This document shows positions 7,480-16,215 of a DNA stretch of 64,000 nucleotides, one piece after another. The stretch lies in the NCBI RefSeq assembly GCF_021109255.1, contig NZ_JAJODG010000001.1. One strand, written 5' to 3'. The stretch comes from Merdimmobilis hominis. Its GTDB lineage: Bacteria > Bacillota > Clostridia > Oscillospirales > Ruminococcaceae. Numbering within the stretch: position 1 is the stretch's first letter; every line of letters begins with the position of its first letter. The notes under the pieces are model-generated. The model made no database searches and was not told the origin of the DNA. It worked only from the letters and a program-made list of their open reading frames with translations. A program made the position numbers and the translations under genes.

Positions 7480-9249
7480 ATGAAACAGTTCAAACGATGC
7501 AGCGCTCTACTGCTGGGCGCGTTGGCGGCCCTTTCCCTTGTTGCATGCAGCAAAAAGGACGCCACAGGGGAACAGGAACGGTTTGACCAATTCATCCAGC
7601 AGGAATTTGTGGATACCATGGAGAGCGACTATCCGAGTATGCATATATTTCTCATTCATCCGGAGGATTTTGGGGTGGACCCCAGCGCTGTGGAGGTGGG
7701 CCTCGGCCTTCGGGTAGATGAACAAACGATCGAGAAGACAGCCCAGGATGTGGCCGCGGCCCGGGAGGAATTCCAGACCTTCGACCGCAAACTGCTGACA
7801 GAGGAACAACAGGACACCTACGACATCTACCAATTTCAGATTGATTTGGACTCCAAACTGTGTGACCCCAAATTTGATTATTACCAGCAGGCGTTTGGAT
7901 CGACAACGGGGCTGCACACCCAGATCCCGACACTGCTGTCCGATTGGCAGCTGCGGAGTGAACAGGATGTCAAGGACCTAATCGCGGTGGTCGGCGATGT
8001 CAAGCCGTATGTGGACAGCCTGCTGGACTACACCCGGAAGCAGGAGGAAAAGGGCCTGCTGATGACCGATTTGGACGGTGTCATCCAATACTGCCAGGGG
8101 GTGACCGCCGCGGGGGAAAACAGCGCGGTGCTCCACTCCATGAATGCGAATATTGACGCTTTGCAGCTGGACAAAGAGACAGCCGGCCGCTACAAAGCGG
8201 AGCTGAAAGAGGCGTTTGAAAATTCCTTCCTGCCCGCATATGAAGAGATTATCACCACCATGGAAGCCCTTAAATCCGGCGACAACAACCAAGAGGGGCT
8301 CGCCCATTTTGAATATGGCAAGGAGTATTACACACTCCTCCTGAAGCAGAATGTGGGAAGCAACAAGTCGGTGGAGGAGATTCGCCAGATGATGGAGGAT
8401 GCCTGCAACCGGTATGACAAAGGCATTGAGACAATCATCCTGGAAAACCCGGATCTCTATGAATCCTTTGTCAACTTCCCCACCACTGGGTTTGGCAGCT
8501 ATACCGCTATTTTGGACAACATTCAGGGGAAGATGTACCGGGATTACCCAGAGGTCAGCAATTTGGACTACAACATCGTCAACATCAACGAGGAGATTGC
8601 CAATTCTGGGGTGGCCGCCTACTTTAACATCCCGCCCATCGACGACACCGGGGATAAACAGCTGCGGGTCAACCCGGATATCGGGGGCGTGGATGACATC
8701 TACACCTACAGCGTGGTAGCCCATGAGGGCTACCCAGGCCATATGTACCAGAATGCCTATGCCTATGAAAATTTGGATTCCCCCTATCGCAAGGCGCTGG
8801 CAAACTCGCCGGCGTACAGCGAAGGCTTTGCCGTCTATGCCCAATACTCCGCGTTTCAGTACTTGGATGGGATCGACCCAAGGGTTTTGGATGCCTACCG
8901 GCAACAGGAACTTTACACCTATTGCGCCATCGTCCTGTCGGACATCGGCATTCATTACGACGGCTGGTCCCTCCAGGAGTTTCAGGATTTCCTGACCGAA
9001 ATGGGCCTGGAATTGGGGGATGAGGCATTGTATGAGTCCCAGTACAAGCAGCTCCAATCCACCCCCTGTGCTTTCCAGCCCTATTATGTGGGGTATGAGG
9101 AGTTTATGGCCCTCCGCCGGAAGGCAGAGAAGGAGCTGGGGGACAGCTTTAATCAAAAGGCGTTCCATGAAGCCATTCTGAAGAGCGGCGCCGCACCGTT
9201 TTGCGTGGTGGAGCGCAATGTGGACAAATACATCAACGCCAGCAAATAA
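7480..9249 (+). CDS. DUF885 family lipoprotein (putative metalloprotein/peptidase)
   Basis: 589 residues from ATG 7480 (GGAAAGG upstream); the in-frame start at 7441 would spoil the signal peptide. A lipoprotein signal ends in the lipobox LVAC-S. The body matches DUF885 proteins: it carries the family's HEGYPGH motif (about residues 417-423, in VVAHEGYPGHMYQNAY), an HExxPGH metal-binding-like signature, and a downstream SEGFAVYAQYS that would supply the second Glu. DUF885 members are thought to be zinc hydrolases/peptidases; the substrate here is unknown. It stands alone, bounded by terminators on both sides. Confidence 0.88.
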   Translation: MKQFKRCSALLLGALAALSLVACSKKDATGEQERFDQFIQQEFVDTMESDYPSMHIFLIHPEDFGVDPSAVEVGLGLRVDEQTIEKTAQDVAAAREEFQTFDRKLLTEEQQDTYDIYQFQIDLDSKLCDPKFDYYQQAFGSTTGLHTQIPTLLSDWQLRSEQDVKDLIAVVGDVKPYVDSLLDYTRKQEEKGLLMTDLDGVIQYCQGVTAAGENSAVLHSMNANIDALQLDKETAGRYKAELKEAFENSFLPAYEEIITTMEALKSGDNNQEGLAHFEYGKEYYTLLLKQNVGSNKSVEEIRQMMEDACNRYDKGIETIILENPDLYESFVNFPTTGFGSYTAILDNIQGKMYRDYPEVSNLDYNIVNINEEIANSGVAAYFNIPPIDDTGDKQLRVNPDIGGVDDIYTYSVVAHEGYPGHMYQNAYAYENLDSPYRKALANSPAYSEGFAVYAQYSAFQYLDGIDPRVLDAYRQQELYTYCAIVLSDIGIHYDGWSLQEFQDFLTEMGLELGDEALYESQYKQLQSTPCAFQPYYVGYEEFMALRRKAEKELGDSFNQKAFHEAILKSGAAPFCVVERNVDKYINASK

Positions 9250-9255
9250 AAGGAA

Positions 9256-9292
9256 AGATCCCGGGGACGTCGTCCCCGGGATCTTGTTTTTT
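9256..9292 (+). terminator. Terminator of the DUF885 gene
   Basis: 14-bp perfect stem AGATCCCGGGGACG/CGTCCCCGGGATCT followed by a T-rich stretch. Confidence 0.88.
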
Positions 9293-9333
9293 GGGAAAAA
9301 CGATTTTTTGGCCCCAAGCCGCTGGAACAGCTG

Positions 9334-10362
9334 TTAGTCTGCGATGCCTTTTTCCTTGCGGAATTGGCGCCAATCCTCCAGGTTCTCGGCGATCAGATGG
9401 GAACATTTGAGGCCGTAGGGGCAGCGGGATTCGCACAGCCCGCAGTGGAGGCAGGTCTCCACTTTGGCCAGTTCCGCAGTCCAATACTCGTTCATGTACT
9501 GCTGCCAAGGGGAGCGGCGCAGCAGCTGAGGAAGCCGGCAGATGGTGTTCAGCTGAATCCCCTGGGGGCAGGGCATGCAGTAGCCGCAGCCGCGGCAGAA
9601 GTTGCCGGCCAGCTCCTCCCGGTCCTTGGCGATGACCGCCTCCAGCTCCGGGGTGAGGGTGACTTCCCGCTGGGCGCAGTCCAGGAACTGGGCCAGTTCC
9701 TCTTTTTTCTGCATCCCCCAGATGGGGACCGCGTTGTCAAACTGCTGGAAGAAGGCATATGCCGCCTCCGCCGAGGTGAGCAGCCCGCCGGAGAGGGCCT
9801 TCATGGCGATGAAGCCCAAGTTCAGCTCTTTGCACAGGGCGATGAGGTCGATGTCCTCCTGGGGGGAGATGTGGGACACCGGGAACTGGATGGTATCGTA
9901 AAGGCCGCTCTTAGCCGCTTCCTCCGCGATGGCCCGGCGGTGGGAAGTGATGCCGATGAACCGGCATTTGCCCTGGCGCTGGGCCTCCAGCAGGCCCTGG
10001 TACAGGCCGTTTTCATCCTCCGGGTCGGGAACCGACTGGATGTTGTGCAGCTGCATGATGTCCACATAATCGGTGCGGAGCATGCGAAGGCTCTCGTCCA
10101 AATCCTTTAGGAGGCCGGCTTTGTCCTTGGCCATGGATTTGGTGGAGATGACGATTTTGTCCCGCCGGTCGTGGAAGGCTTCCCCCAGTTTTTCCTCACT
10201 GTCCGAGTAGGCGCGGGCGGTGTCATAGAAGTTGATTCCACCGTCGTAGGCCATGTGGAGGAGCTCCACCGCGCTCTGTTTGTCGATGCGCTGGATGGGC
10301 AGGGCGCCAAAGGAGTTCTCGGTGACCATCAGGTCGGTGCGGCCCAGTTGTTTACGCTTCAT
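9334..10362 (-). CDS. Aldo-keto reductase with C-terminal 4Fe-4S domain
   Basis: 342 residues. The N-terminal AKR barrel shows the family residues in NFYDTARAY (Asp/Tyr), STKSMAK (Lys) and MQLHNIQ (His). The C-terminal part carries two cysteine clusters, CRGCGYCMPCP and CLHCGLCESRCPY, the iron-sulfur extension found in the YhdN-like clostridial aldo-keto reductases. Electrons may pass between NAD(P)H and ferredoxin-type clusters; the substrate is unknown. AAAGGAGA precedes the ATG at 10362. Confidence 0.9.
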   Translation of the reverse strand: MKRKQLGRTDLMVTENSFGALPIQRIDKQSAVELLHMAYDGGINFYDTARAYSDSEEKLGEAFHDRRDKIVISTKSMAKDKAGLLKDLDESLRMLRTDYVDIMQLHNIQSVPDPEDENGLYQGLLEAQRQGKCRFIGITSHRRAIAEEAAKSGLYDTIQFPVSHISPQEDIDLIALCKELNLGFIAMKALSGGLLTSAEAAYAFFQQFDNAVPIWGMQKKEELAQFLDCAQREVTLTPELEAVIAKDREELAGNFCRGCGYCMPCPQGIQLNTICRLPQLLRRSPWQQYMNEYWTAELAKVETCLHCGLCESRCPYGLKCSHLIAENLEDWRQFRKEKGIAD

Positions 10363-10524
10363 AAGTGTCTCCTTTCGGAAATGGTGTCGAATTTGTTACC
10401 CTCATTATACACCTTGGCCGTGGAATGGGGAAGAAAAATCTTCCTTCGGGGTCTTGTGGGGTTCTCCTTCCCAAGGAGGCGAGAATTTGATATACTGGGT
10501 ACAAATATCGTTGGGAGGCAGCTT

Positions 10525-11361
10525 ATGCAGTATGAAAATGAACGTTATATAAAATGGGTAGAGGATTCCGCGGCTTATATCCGCCGCACTTTGGGCGGTT
10601 TTCAACCGGAACTGGCCATTGTTTTGGGCTCTGGGCTGGGTGGTTTGGCGGACCGGCTCCAAAATCCCATCCCGGTGGAATATGCCGACATCCCCGGGTT
10701 CCCCCGTTCCACAGTGGCAGGCCACGCCGGCCGGTTTGTGGCGGGCTACATCGGCAAGAAGCCGGTGATCTGCATGCAGGGCCGGTTCCATTACTACGAG
10801 GGGTATGACCTGCGGACAGTCACCCTGCCGGTGCGGGTGCTCCACGCCCTGGGGGTGGATTCCATCATCCTGACCAATGCGGCGGGCGGGGTCAACCTCT
10901 CCTTTGTACCCGGGGATTTGATGGTCATTGACGACCACATCAACCTGACCGGGCAGAGCCCCCTCATCGGGCCCAACCTGGAGGGCTGGGGACAGCGGTT
11001 CACCGACCTCTCCACCGCTTATGACAAAGAATACCGGGCTTTGGCCCACCAGAAGGCGGCGGAACTGGGCTTCTCTCTGCAAAGCGGGGTTTACACCTGG
11101 ATGACTGGCCCCACCTATGAGACCCCCGCGGAGATCCGCATGGTGCGCACCTTGGGGGGCGATGCAGTGGGCATGTCCACCGTGCCGGAGGCGATGGTCG
11201 CCCGTCACATGGGGATGCGGGTGTTGGGCATTTCCTGCATCACCAACATGGCGGCGGGAATTTTGGACCAGCCTTTGAGCCATGAAGAGGTCAGCGAGAC
11301 CGCTGGCAAGGTGACTGAGAAGTTCACCGCCCTCATCGAAGCGGTAGCCCAGGCCATCTAG
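10525..11361 (+). CDS. punA: Purine nucleoside phosphorylase (PNP family 2)
   Basis: 278 residues. Motifs of the trimeric PNP/MTAP family are present: GSGLGG phosphate loop, GHAGRFVAGY, GRFHYYEGY, TNAAGG and GPTYETPAEIRMVRTLGGDAVGMSTVPE. It cleaves (deoxy)inosine and guanosine with phosphate, salvaging purine bases. GGGAGG at 10513-10518 fixes the ATG at 10525; the frame is open further upstream but no better start exists there. It is followed 100 bp later by a secreted protease-like gene, probably as a separate unit. Confidence 0.93.
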   Translation: MQYENERYIKWVEDSAAYIRRTLGGFQPELAIVLGSGLGGLADRLQNPIPVEYADIPGFPRSTVAGHAGRFVAGYIGKKPVICMQGRFHYYEGYDLRTVTLPVRVLHALGVDSIILTNAAGGVNLSFVPGDLMVIDDHINLTGQSPLIGPNLEGWGQRFTDLSTAYDKEYRALAHQKAAELGFSLQSGVYTWMTGPTYETPAEIRMVRTLGGDAVGMSTVPEAMVARHMGMRVLGISCITNMAAGILDQPLSHEEVSETAGKVTEKFTALIEAVAQAI

Positions 11362-11460
11362 GGGCGGCAGGCATAATGGGCACATGGGGGTTTCCCCAGA
11401 CGGGGAACGCCGCCCGAGGAAATCTCCCCTGGAGCGGAATCGGAAAGGAAGGTACATTCC

Positions 11461-12738
11461 ATGAAACAAAAACTTGCGGCCCTTCTCGCCGTTTTGGCGG
11501 TGTTGCTGGCCGCCTGCGGCCCCGCCGCTGGGAATTCTGGCTCCAGCGGGAGCACCCAGTCCTCCGGGGTGGAAAAAACCCCCATGGAAGAGGATTTGGA
11601 TCTCTTCACCTCCACCCTGGAGGAAAACCACAAAAACCTCTATGCCAACATCTCAAAAGAGGAGTTCCAGGCAGAGGTGGAACAGGTGCGGGCAGAATTG
11701 CCGGGCATGAGCGAGGGCCAGTTTTACTATTCCCTGCGGCGCCTTCTCTCCTTGGTGGGGGACGCTCACACCAGCCTGGGTTTTACCGATTCCAACTACC
11801 GTCATCTGACCGCCCTCCCCTTTGCGGTGATGTATTTTGAGGATGGCTGGCATCTGATGATGCTGGAAGAGCAAAACCAGCAGTACCTGGGTTACCGGCT
11901 TCTGGCCATCGACGGGACCCCCATCGACGAGGTATATGCAAAGGCCAAGACCATTATGAGCTATGAAAATGAATCCTGGGCCCGTCAGCAGTTCTCCAAC
12001 ACCATCAACTTCCTGGATGCCCTAAAGTACCTGGGCATTGTAGGGGAGGATGCAGACAGCATCACCTTGACCATTCAGAAAGGGGAGGGCAGCCCTGAAG
12101 AAACCCTCCCCCTCAAGGGGATGAATGAGGAGGAGATCTTTGCCGCCGCCATCCTCCAGGTGGAGCGCAGGGAAACCCCCGCCACCGCGGCGAGGGGTTA
12201 CTACCGCACCCTGGATTTAGGGGATGGGGCCTTTTTCCTCCAATACAACACCTGCCAGGAGGCGGAAGACCTGCCCATGGCCGAGTTTGTGGAACTCACC
12301 TCCGATGCCCTTTGCGCCGGGCAGTACACCAAGGTGATCCTCGACCTGCGGTACAACACCGGCGGCGATTCCCGGATTTTTGAGCCGATGATCGAGAAAT
12401 TGGGGGAGCTCAAGGAGCAGCAGGGCTTCCAGGTCTATGTCCTCATTGGGAGAAATACCTTTTCTTCGGCCATCATCAATTCCATCCAGGCCCAGGAGGC
12501 GCTGGACGCCGTGTTGGTGGGCGAACAGACCGGCGGCAGTGTCAACGGCTATGGGGAGCTGCAGAGCTTCCAGCTGAAGAACACCCCCATTCAGGTCTAC
12601 TACTCCACCAAGTACTTCGAATTGATCCCCGGCTATGATAAGGACTCCCTCTATCCCGACCAGCCTGTGGCCCAAACTTATGCGGACTATGTGGCCGGGG
12701 TGGATCCAGAGGTTCAGGCGATTCTGGGGCGGCAGTAA
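11461..12738 (+). CDS. S41-family peptidase-like lipoprotein
   Basis: 425 residues with a lipoprotein signal (lipobox LLAAC-G) and a Ser/Gly-rich linker. An N-terminal domain (about 40-110) is followed by a tail-specific-protease-like core. RNTFSSAIINS contains the likely nucleophile Ser and GEQTGGSVNGYGE the following conserved loop, as in S41 proteases. A clear PDZ domain is not obvious. It would act outside the membrane on peptides or damaged proteins; the substrate is unknown. It ends at a terminator. Confidence 0.8.
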   Translation: MKQKLAALLAVLAVLLAACGPAAGNSGSSGSTQSSGVEKTPMEEDLDLFTSTLEENHKNLYANISKEEFQAEVEQVRAELPGMSEGQFYYSLRRLLSLVGDAHTSLGFTDSNYRHLTALPFAVMYFEDGWHLMMLEEQNQQYLGYRLLAIDGTPIDEVYAKAKTIMSYENESWARQQFSNTINFLDALKYLGIVGEDADSITLTIQKGEGSPEETLPLKGMNEEEIFAAAILQVERRETPATAARGYYRTLDLGDGAFFLQYNTCQEAEDLPMAEFVELTSDALCAGQYTKVILDLRYNTGGDSRIFEPMIEKLGELKEQQGFQVYVLIGRNTFSSAIINSIQAQEALDAVLVGEQTGGSVNGYGELQSFQLKNTPIQVYYSTKYFELIPGYDKDSLYPDQPVAQTYADYVAGVDPEVQAILGRQ

Positions 12739-12776
12739 CAGATTGTTTTGCGGGTAAACCGCTGTCCAATTGCGGC

Positions 12777-12822
12777 AAAATCCCCCTTTCCATCCGAAAC
12801 AAAGATGGGAAGGGGGATTTTT
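12777..12822. terminator. Terminator after the S41-like gene
   Basis: 17-bp stem (one mismatch) around AATCCCCCTTTCCATC, with A/T runs on both sides, so it may serve both convergent genes. Confidence 0.8.
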
Positions 12823-12845
12823 TATGGGGGTTTGGGCACGGTGTG

Positions 12846-13271
12846 TTACATGGTCTTGCTGTAGCGGTGGAAGAGGACGACCCCGCACAGGTACTGGAAT
12901 ACCAACACCAGCACCATGGTGGCAATTACATAGACAGGGGCTTTCATCAGCCCAAAAAAGGTGCAGAGCAGGCAGTTGACCAGAAACATGATCTGGTTCA
13001 TCCGGTAGCCGGACAGATGGCGCAGCATGATCTTACGCTCGTCGGCCAGATTGATTTTTTCCTCTTTCAACCGGCGCTGGCGCTCCTCCCGGTGGGAGGG
13101 CATAGCCCAGTACAGGGTGCGGATGACCTGTCCGGCCACCGAGCCCAGCAGCCCGAAGCCCAGACCCATCAGGTAGGGGCTGTCGGGGAAGTCCCGCAGG
13201 CCGAAGAAAACGATGACGCCGCCAGCCAGGGCGACAAGGCCGTATTTGAGCCAAAGCTTTGTGTTGTTCAT
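12846..13271 (-). CDS. Four-helix membrane protein of unknown function
   Basis: 141 residues with hydrophobic segments at about 10-27, 33-52, 94-110 and 113-132, and a charged cytoplasmic stretch (HREERQRRLKEEK) in the middle. AAAGGAGG fixes the start at 13271. It is the second gene behind a 65-residue XRE regulator, a pairing common in Firmicutes in which the regulator controls the membrane protein. No named family is recognised. Confidence 0.65.
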   Translation of the reverse strand: MNNTKLWLKYGLVALAGGVIVFFGLRDFPDSPYLMGLGFGLLGSVAGQVIRTLYWAMPSHREERQRRLKEEKINLADERKIMLRHLSGYRMNQIMFLVNCLLCTFFGLMKAPVYVIATMVLVLVFQYLCGVVLFHRYSKTM

Positions 13272-13314
13272 AAAAGGGTACCTCCTTTGGGTTAGGTGTG
13301 CAAGAGGGTTGGGC

Positions 13315-13512
13315 CTACTCCTCTTCGTAGAGGAATATGTCTTCAATGGCGGTTCCAAAAAACCGGGCAATTTTAAAAGCCAACAGGATGGAGGGGTTGT
13401 ACCGGCCGTTTTCCAGCGAGCCGATGGTCTGGCGGGAGACCTGCAGAATCTCCGCCAATTCCTCCTGCCGGATGCCCCGCTGTTTGCGGAGTTCTTCCAA
13501 GCGGTTTTTCAA
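13315..13512 (-). CDS. Small XRE-family regulator
   Basis: 65 residues, TTG start at 13512 with AAGGTGA upstream; no usable ATG exists in frame. The whole protein is a helix-turn-helix: RLEELRKQRGIRQEELAEIL, then VSRQTIGSLENGRYNPS and KIARFFGTAIEDIF. It resembles the short regulators that precede membrane-protein genes. Its promoter is framed by a 14-bp inverted repeat (13533-13606), probably its own operator. Confidence 0.88.
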   Translation of the reverse strand: MKNRLEELRKQRGIRQEELAEILQVSRQTIGSLENGRYNPSILLAFKIARFFGTAIEDIFLYEEE

Positions 13513-13532
13513 GCGGTCACCTTCTTTGCATT

Positions 13533-13606
13533 AAAAATGGAAAGTTAACTTTACATCCATAGGATAACACACTCGCCCTATAATGTCAAGCAAACTTTCC
13601 ATTTTT
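13533..13606 (-). promoter_or_regulatory. Promoter flanked by operator repeats for the XRE/membrane operon
   Basis: On the - strand, TTGACA (13584-13589), 17 bp and TATCCT (13561-13566). Perfect 14-bp arms AAAAATGGAAAGTT (13533-13546) and its reverse complement (13593-13606) bracket the promoter. The inner arm also forms the 12-bp palindrome AAAGTTAACTTT (13541-13552). Confidence 0.7.
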
Positions 13607-13721
13607 GTTTTGGCTGGATATAGCCTGCCCCTTCATGTTATAATGATTCCAAAAGGTTCGGCCGCAAAAAATCTGTGCCGATGCGGTAAAAAAGGACAGC
13701 TACAGGGAAGGAAGTGCAGCG

Positions 13722-14576
13722 ATGACCCGAGAAGAGATGTATGCCTCCATTTATTCCCATGACACCGTCTACCGCCCGCCCCAGGAGGAGGGCAGCGCCA
13801 TGTTGGAGGTAGCCTTGGGGTGCAGCTGGGGAAAATGCACCTTCTGTGATTTTGCCAAGGACGCTTTTTCCATCCACCCCATGGACAAAATTGAGTTCAA
13901 CGCCCGGATGCTCGGCCTCCTGGATCGGGACGCTAAGCGGGTGTTCCTGCTGGGGGAGAACGCCTTTGTCCTCTCCACCGACCAGCTGGTGGAGGTTTTT
14001 GACCTGATCCACGCCCACATGCCCAACGTGGAGGAGATCGCCATGTATGCCCGGATCGACGACGTGCTGCGCAAAAGCGATGAGGATATCCTCCTGCTCA
14101 AGAGCATGGGTCTGTGCGACCTGCACATCGGAGTGGAGTCGGGCAGCGATTCCATCCTGGAAATGGTGAACAAGGGGATCACCTCCTTTGATACGTTGAC
14201 GGCCCTCCAGCGGCTGGACAAATTGGGGGTTGGCTATTACCTGACCATCATTTTGGGGCTGGGGGGGAAGACCTTCCGCAACCTCCACGCCATTGAAACC
14301 GCCCGGATGCTGAATAAGACCCACCCCAAATGCATTTGGGCATTGGCGCTGAAACTCTGGCCAGGCACCCCCTTGTATAAAGCAGAAAAGCGGGGGGAGT
14401 TTGACGCCCTCGATTACCGGGGTATGCTGCTGGAGGAGCGGCTCCTGCTGGAAAACCTGACGGTGAAGGACTGCTTTTACATGGACACCACCGTTTTGGG
14501 GAAATACACCATCCAGGGCCAGCTTCCCGAAGGAAAGGAGGCCATTCTGGGGGCGGTCAATCAACTGCTGGGATGA
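13722..14576 (+). CDS. Radical SAM protein
   Basis: 284 residues. The cluster motif is CSWGKCTFC (CX4CX2C), one residue longer than the usual CX3CX2C but known in some radical SAM families. The core then follows the radical SAM barrel: HIGVESGSDSILEMVNKG (the ES/G motif) and TIILGLGGKT. It is shorter than B12-binding or MiaB-type proteins and has no C-terminal TRAM or SPASM cluster, so the reaction is unknown. ATG 13722 follows GGGAAGGAAG. A lipoprotein gene starts 19 bp downstream and may be cotranscribed. Confidence 0.85.
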   Translation: MTREEMYASIYSHDTVYRPPQEEGSAMLEVALGCSWGKCTFCDFAKDAFSIHPMDKIEFNARMLGLLDRDAKRVFLLGENAFVLSTDQLVEVFDLIHAHMPNVEEIAMYARIDDVLRKSDEDILLLKSMGLCDLHIGVESGSDSILEMVNKGITSFDTLTALQRLDKLGVGYYLTIILGLGGKTFRNLHAIETARMLNKTHPKCIWALALKLWPGTPLYKAEKRGEFDALDYRGMLLEERLLLENLTVKDCFYMDTTVLGKYTIQGQLPEGKEAILGAVNQLLG

Positions 14577-14595
14577 AAGAAAGGAGAGAGCGAGG

Positions 14596-15426
14596 ATGAA
14601 ACGATGGATCGGATTGTTGTTGACAGTTGTCCTGCTGCTGGCCGGCTGCGGGAGGGCAGACGACTTTGCCGTTGTGATGGCGACTACTGGTAAGGAGGAG
14701 CCCTTTGCGGTCACCGGGGAGGTCACCCGGGAGGCTGCAAAGCGGATGAGAGAAGACCAGCTGGAGGAGTGGCTGGAAACCGATGGGGTGGAAGGCAGCC
14801 TGGTATTTGACTACAGAAGCGATGGGATGATCGCTTCCTACGGCCTGGATCACCCGCTGTTCCGCTACGACCGGGTGGCGGAATTCTGCCAAAACTGCCT
14901 GGATGGCAAGCCGGACAGCATCGCCTTTGTTGGGATGGGGGAGCCCCTCCCCTGCTATGTGGATTGGTTTTACACCGACGGGGAATCCGTGTGGGAGGAA
15001 TTTTCCTACCTGCTGCGGGATGAAGTGAAGGTGGACCGGCGCGAGATCCAACCGGTGGAGCTGAGCGGGGATGGGAACCAGCTGGTGTTTTTCTCCCAGG
15101 GGGAGGAGATGCGGTCCATGCCCCGGCACGGCCTGGAGGCGGTGTCTTTTTCGGGGCAGCCCCAGGAGGAGCAGCTGCTGCTGGACTATCTGCGCCCCTT
15201 CTTTGAGGGAGAGGGCAGGTACCCGGAGGGCTCCATCACCCTAAAACGGGGAGAAATGGTGGAGATCCGGGGGGAGAGCTGCCAAGAGTATGAAATCTAC
15301 AGCGGGGAAGGGCAGTCCATCGGCTATGCCGCCGCCAATGGGGATTTTTCCCACATATACCAGCAGGAGATGGTGAACGGCCAATATTTTCTGGAGGTCT
15401 GCCCAAAAGGCAAAAGCCCCCAATAA
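14596..15426 (+). CDS. Lipoprotein of unknown function
   Basis: 276 residues with a short signal and lipobox LLAGC-G. The mature part is acidic and mixed alpha/beta with three scattered Cys; I recognise no family. AAAGGAGAG precedes the ATG. It lies 19 bp after the radical SAM gene and 24 bp before a small membrane protein gene, so the three probably form one operon closed by the terminator at 15680. Confidence 0.65.
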   Translation: MKRWIGLLLTVVLLLAGCGRADDFAVVMATTGKEEPFAVTGEVTREAAKRMREDQLEEWLETDGVEGSLVFDYRSDGMIASYGLDHPLFRYDRVAEFCQNCLDGKPDSIAFVGMGEPLPCYVDWFYTDGESVWEEFSYLLRDEVKVDRREIQPVELSGDGNQLVFFSQGEEMRSMPRHGLEAVSFSGQPQEEQLLLDYLRPFFEGEGRYPEGSITLKRGEMVEIRGESCQEYEIYSGEGQSIGYAAANGDFSHIYQQEMVNGQYFLEVCPKGKSPQ

Positions 15427-15450
15427 TGCGAAAGAAAGAGGGAAAACAGC

Positions 15451-15666
15451 ATGATTCAATTTAAACGGCACTTTAGAAACGCCATCTGGTTTTCGGTGGG
15501 CATCACCCTGGGCGGCCTTATCTTGCCCCAGGTTGTCTTTTCCGGGCCATCCACCAGCGATCAGCCTTTTCATATCCAGGCCGCCATCTATTTGGGGGTA
15601 TCCTTTGTCTTTGCCTTCCTGTTTTTCTGCGGTATGGACTGGTTCCGTTCCAGAGGGAAAAAATAG
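15451..15666 (+). CDS. Small two-helix membrane protein
   Basis: 71 residues with two hydrophobic segments (about 12-30 and 43-62) and a basic C-terminus (FRSRGKK). No family recognised. It is the last gene of the radical SAM-lipoprotein operon. Confidence 0.6.
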   Translation: MIQFKRHFRNAIWFSVGITLGGLILPQVVFSGPSTSDQPFHIQAAIYLGVSFVFAFLFFCGMDWFRSRGKK

Positions 15667-15679
15667 CCGCTTCCCGAAA

Positions 15680-15717
15680 AAGATCCCGCCCCCAAATTTT
15701 AGGGGGCGGGATCTTTT
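15680..15717. terminator. Bidirectional terminator
   Basis: Perfect 14-bp stem AAGATCCCGCCCCC/GGGGGCGGGATCTT with an 8-base loop and A/T runs on both sides. It lies between the small membrane protein and the convergent acetyltransferase gene. Confidence 0.88.
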
Positions 15718-15719
15718 GA

Positions 15720-16154
15720 CTAATTCTCTCTTTGCCAGGCCATCAACAGCTCTGGGAGGCCGGAGTCCTCATTGGGCTGCTCTGTGACCACCTGAAACCC
15801 CATTCGCTGGTAAAAGCCGATGGCACCAGTGTTCTGGGCATACACCGCCAAGGTGAGCTGGGGATAGCGGCCTTTGGCATCCTCAACCAGCGCCCGGCCT
15901 ACCCCTTTTCCCTGGTGGGCGGGGTCCACAAAAAGCGCCCCAATAAACGTGCCGTCGATGAGGCTTAAAAAACCGAGGATTTTCCCATCTTCCACATACA
16001 GGGTTGTTTCTGCCGAGGGGAGATATTGATCCCTCACCACCGGGAAGTTTTTCTCCCAATAGGCGCGGGGGAGGAAGGGGTGGCCCTGGACAGTGGATTC
16101 TAGCCAGATGGCCATCACCCGATCCTGGCAGTCAGGGGTATAGGGTTTGATCAT
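15720..16154 (-). CDS. GNAT acetyltransferase, YjaB-like
   Basis: 144 residues. The acetyl-CoA loop is ALFVDPAHQGKGVGRALVEDA (Q/RxxGxG/A), followed by TLAVYAQNTGAIGFYQRMGF, the typical GNAT motif B. Length and the N-terminal stretch (AIWLESTVQGHPFL) resemble YjaB-type enzymes. It acetylates an amine substrate that cannot be deduced. GGAG precedes the ATG at 16154. Confidence 0.88.
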   Translation of the reverse strand: MIKPYTPDCQDRVMAIWLESTVQGHPFLPRAYWEKNFPVVRDQYLPSAETTLYVEDGKILGFLSLIDGTFIGALFVDPAHQGKGVGRALVEDAKGRYPQLTLAVYAQNTGAIGFYQRMGFQVVTEQPNEDSGLPELLMAWQREN

Positions 16155-16215
16155 AGAAAGGCTCCTTTGTCGTCGTTTGCACCGATTGTACCAGAAGAAG
16201 GGAGCGGGGTCAACC

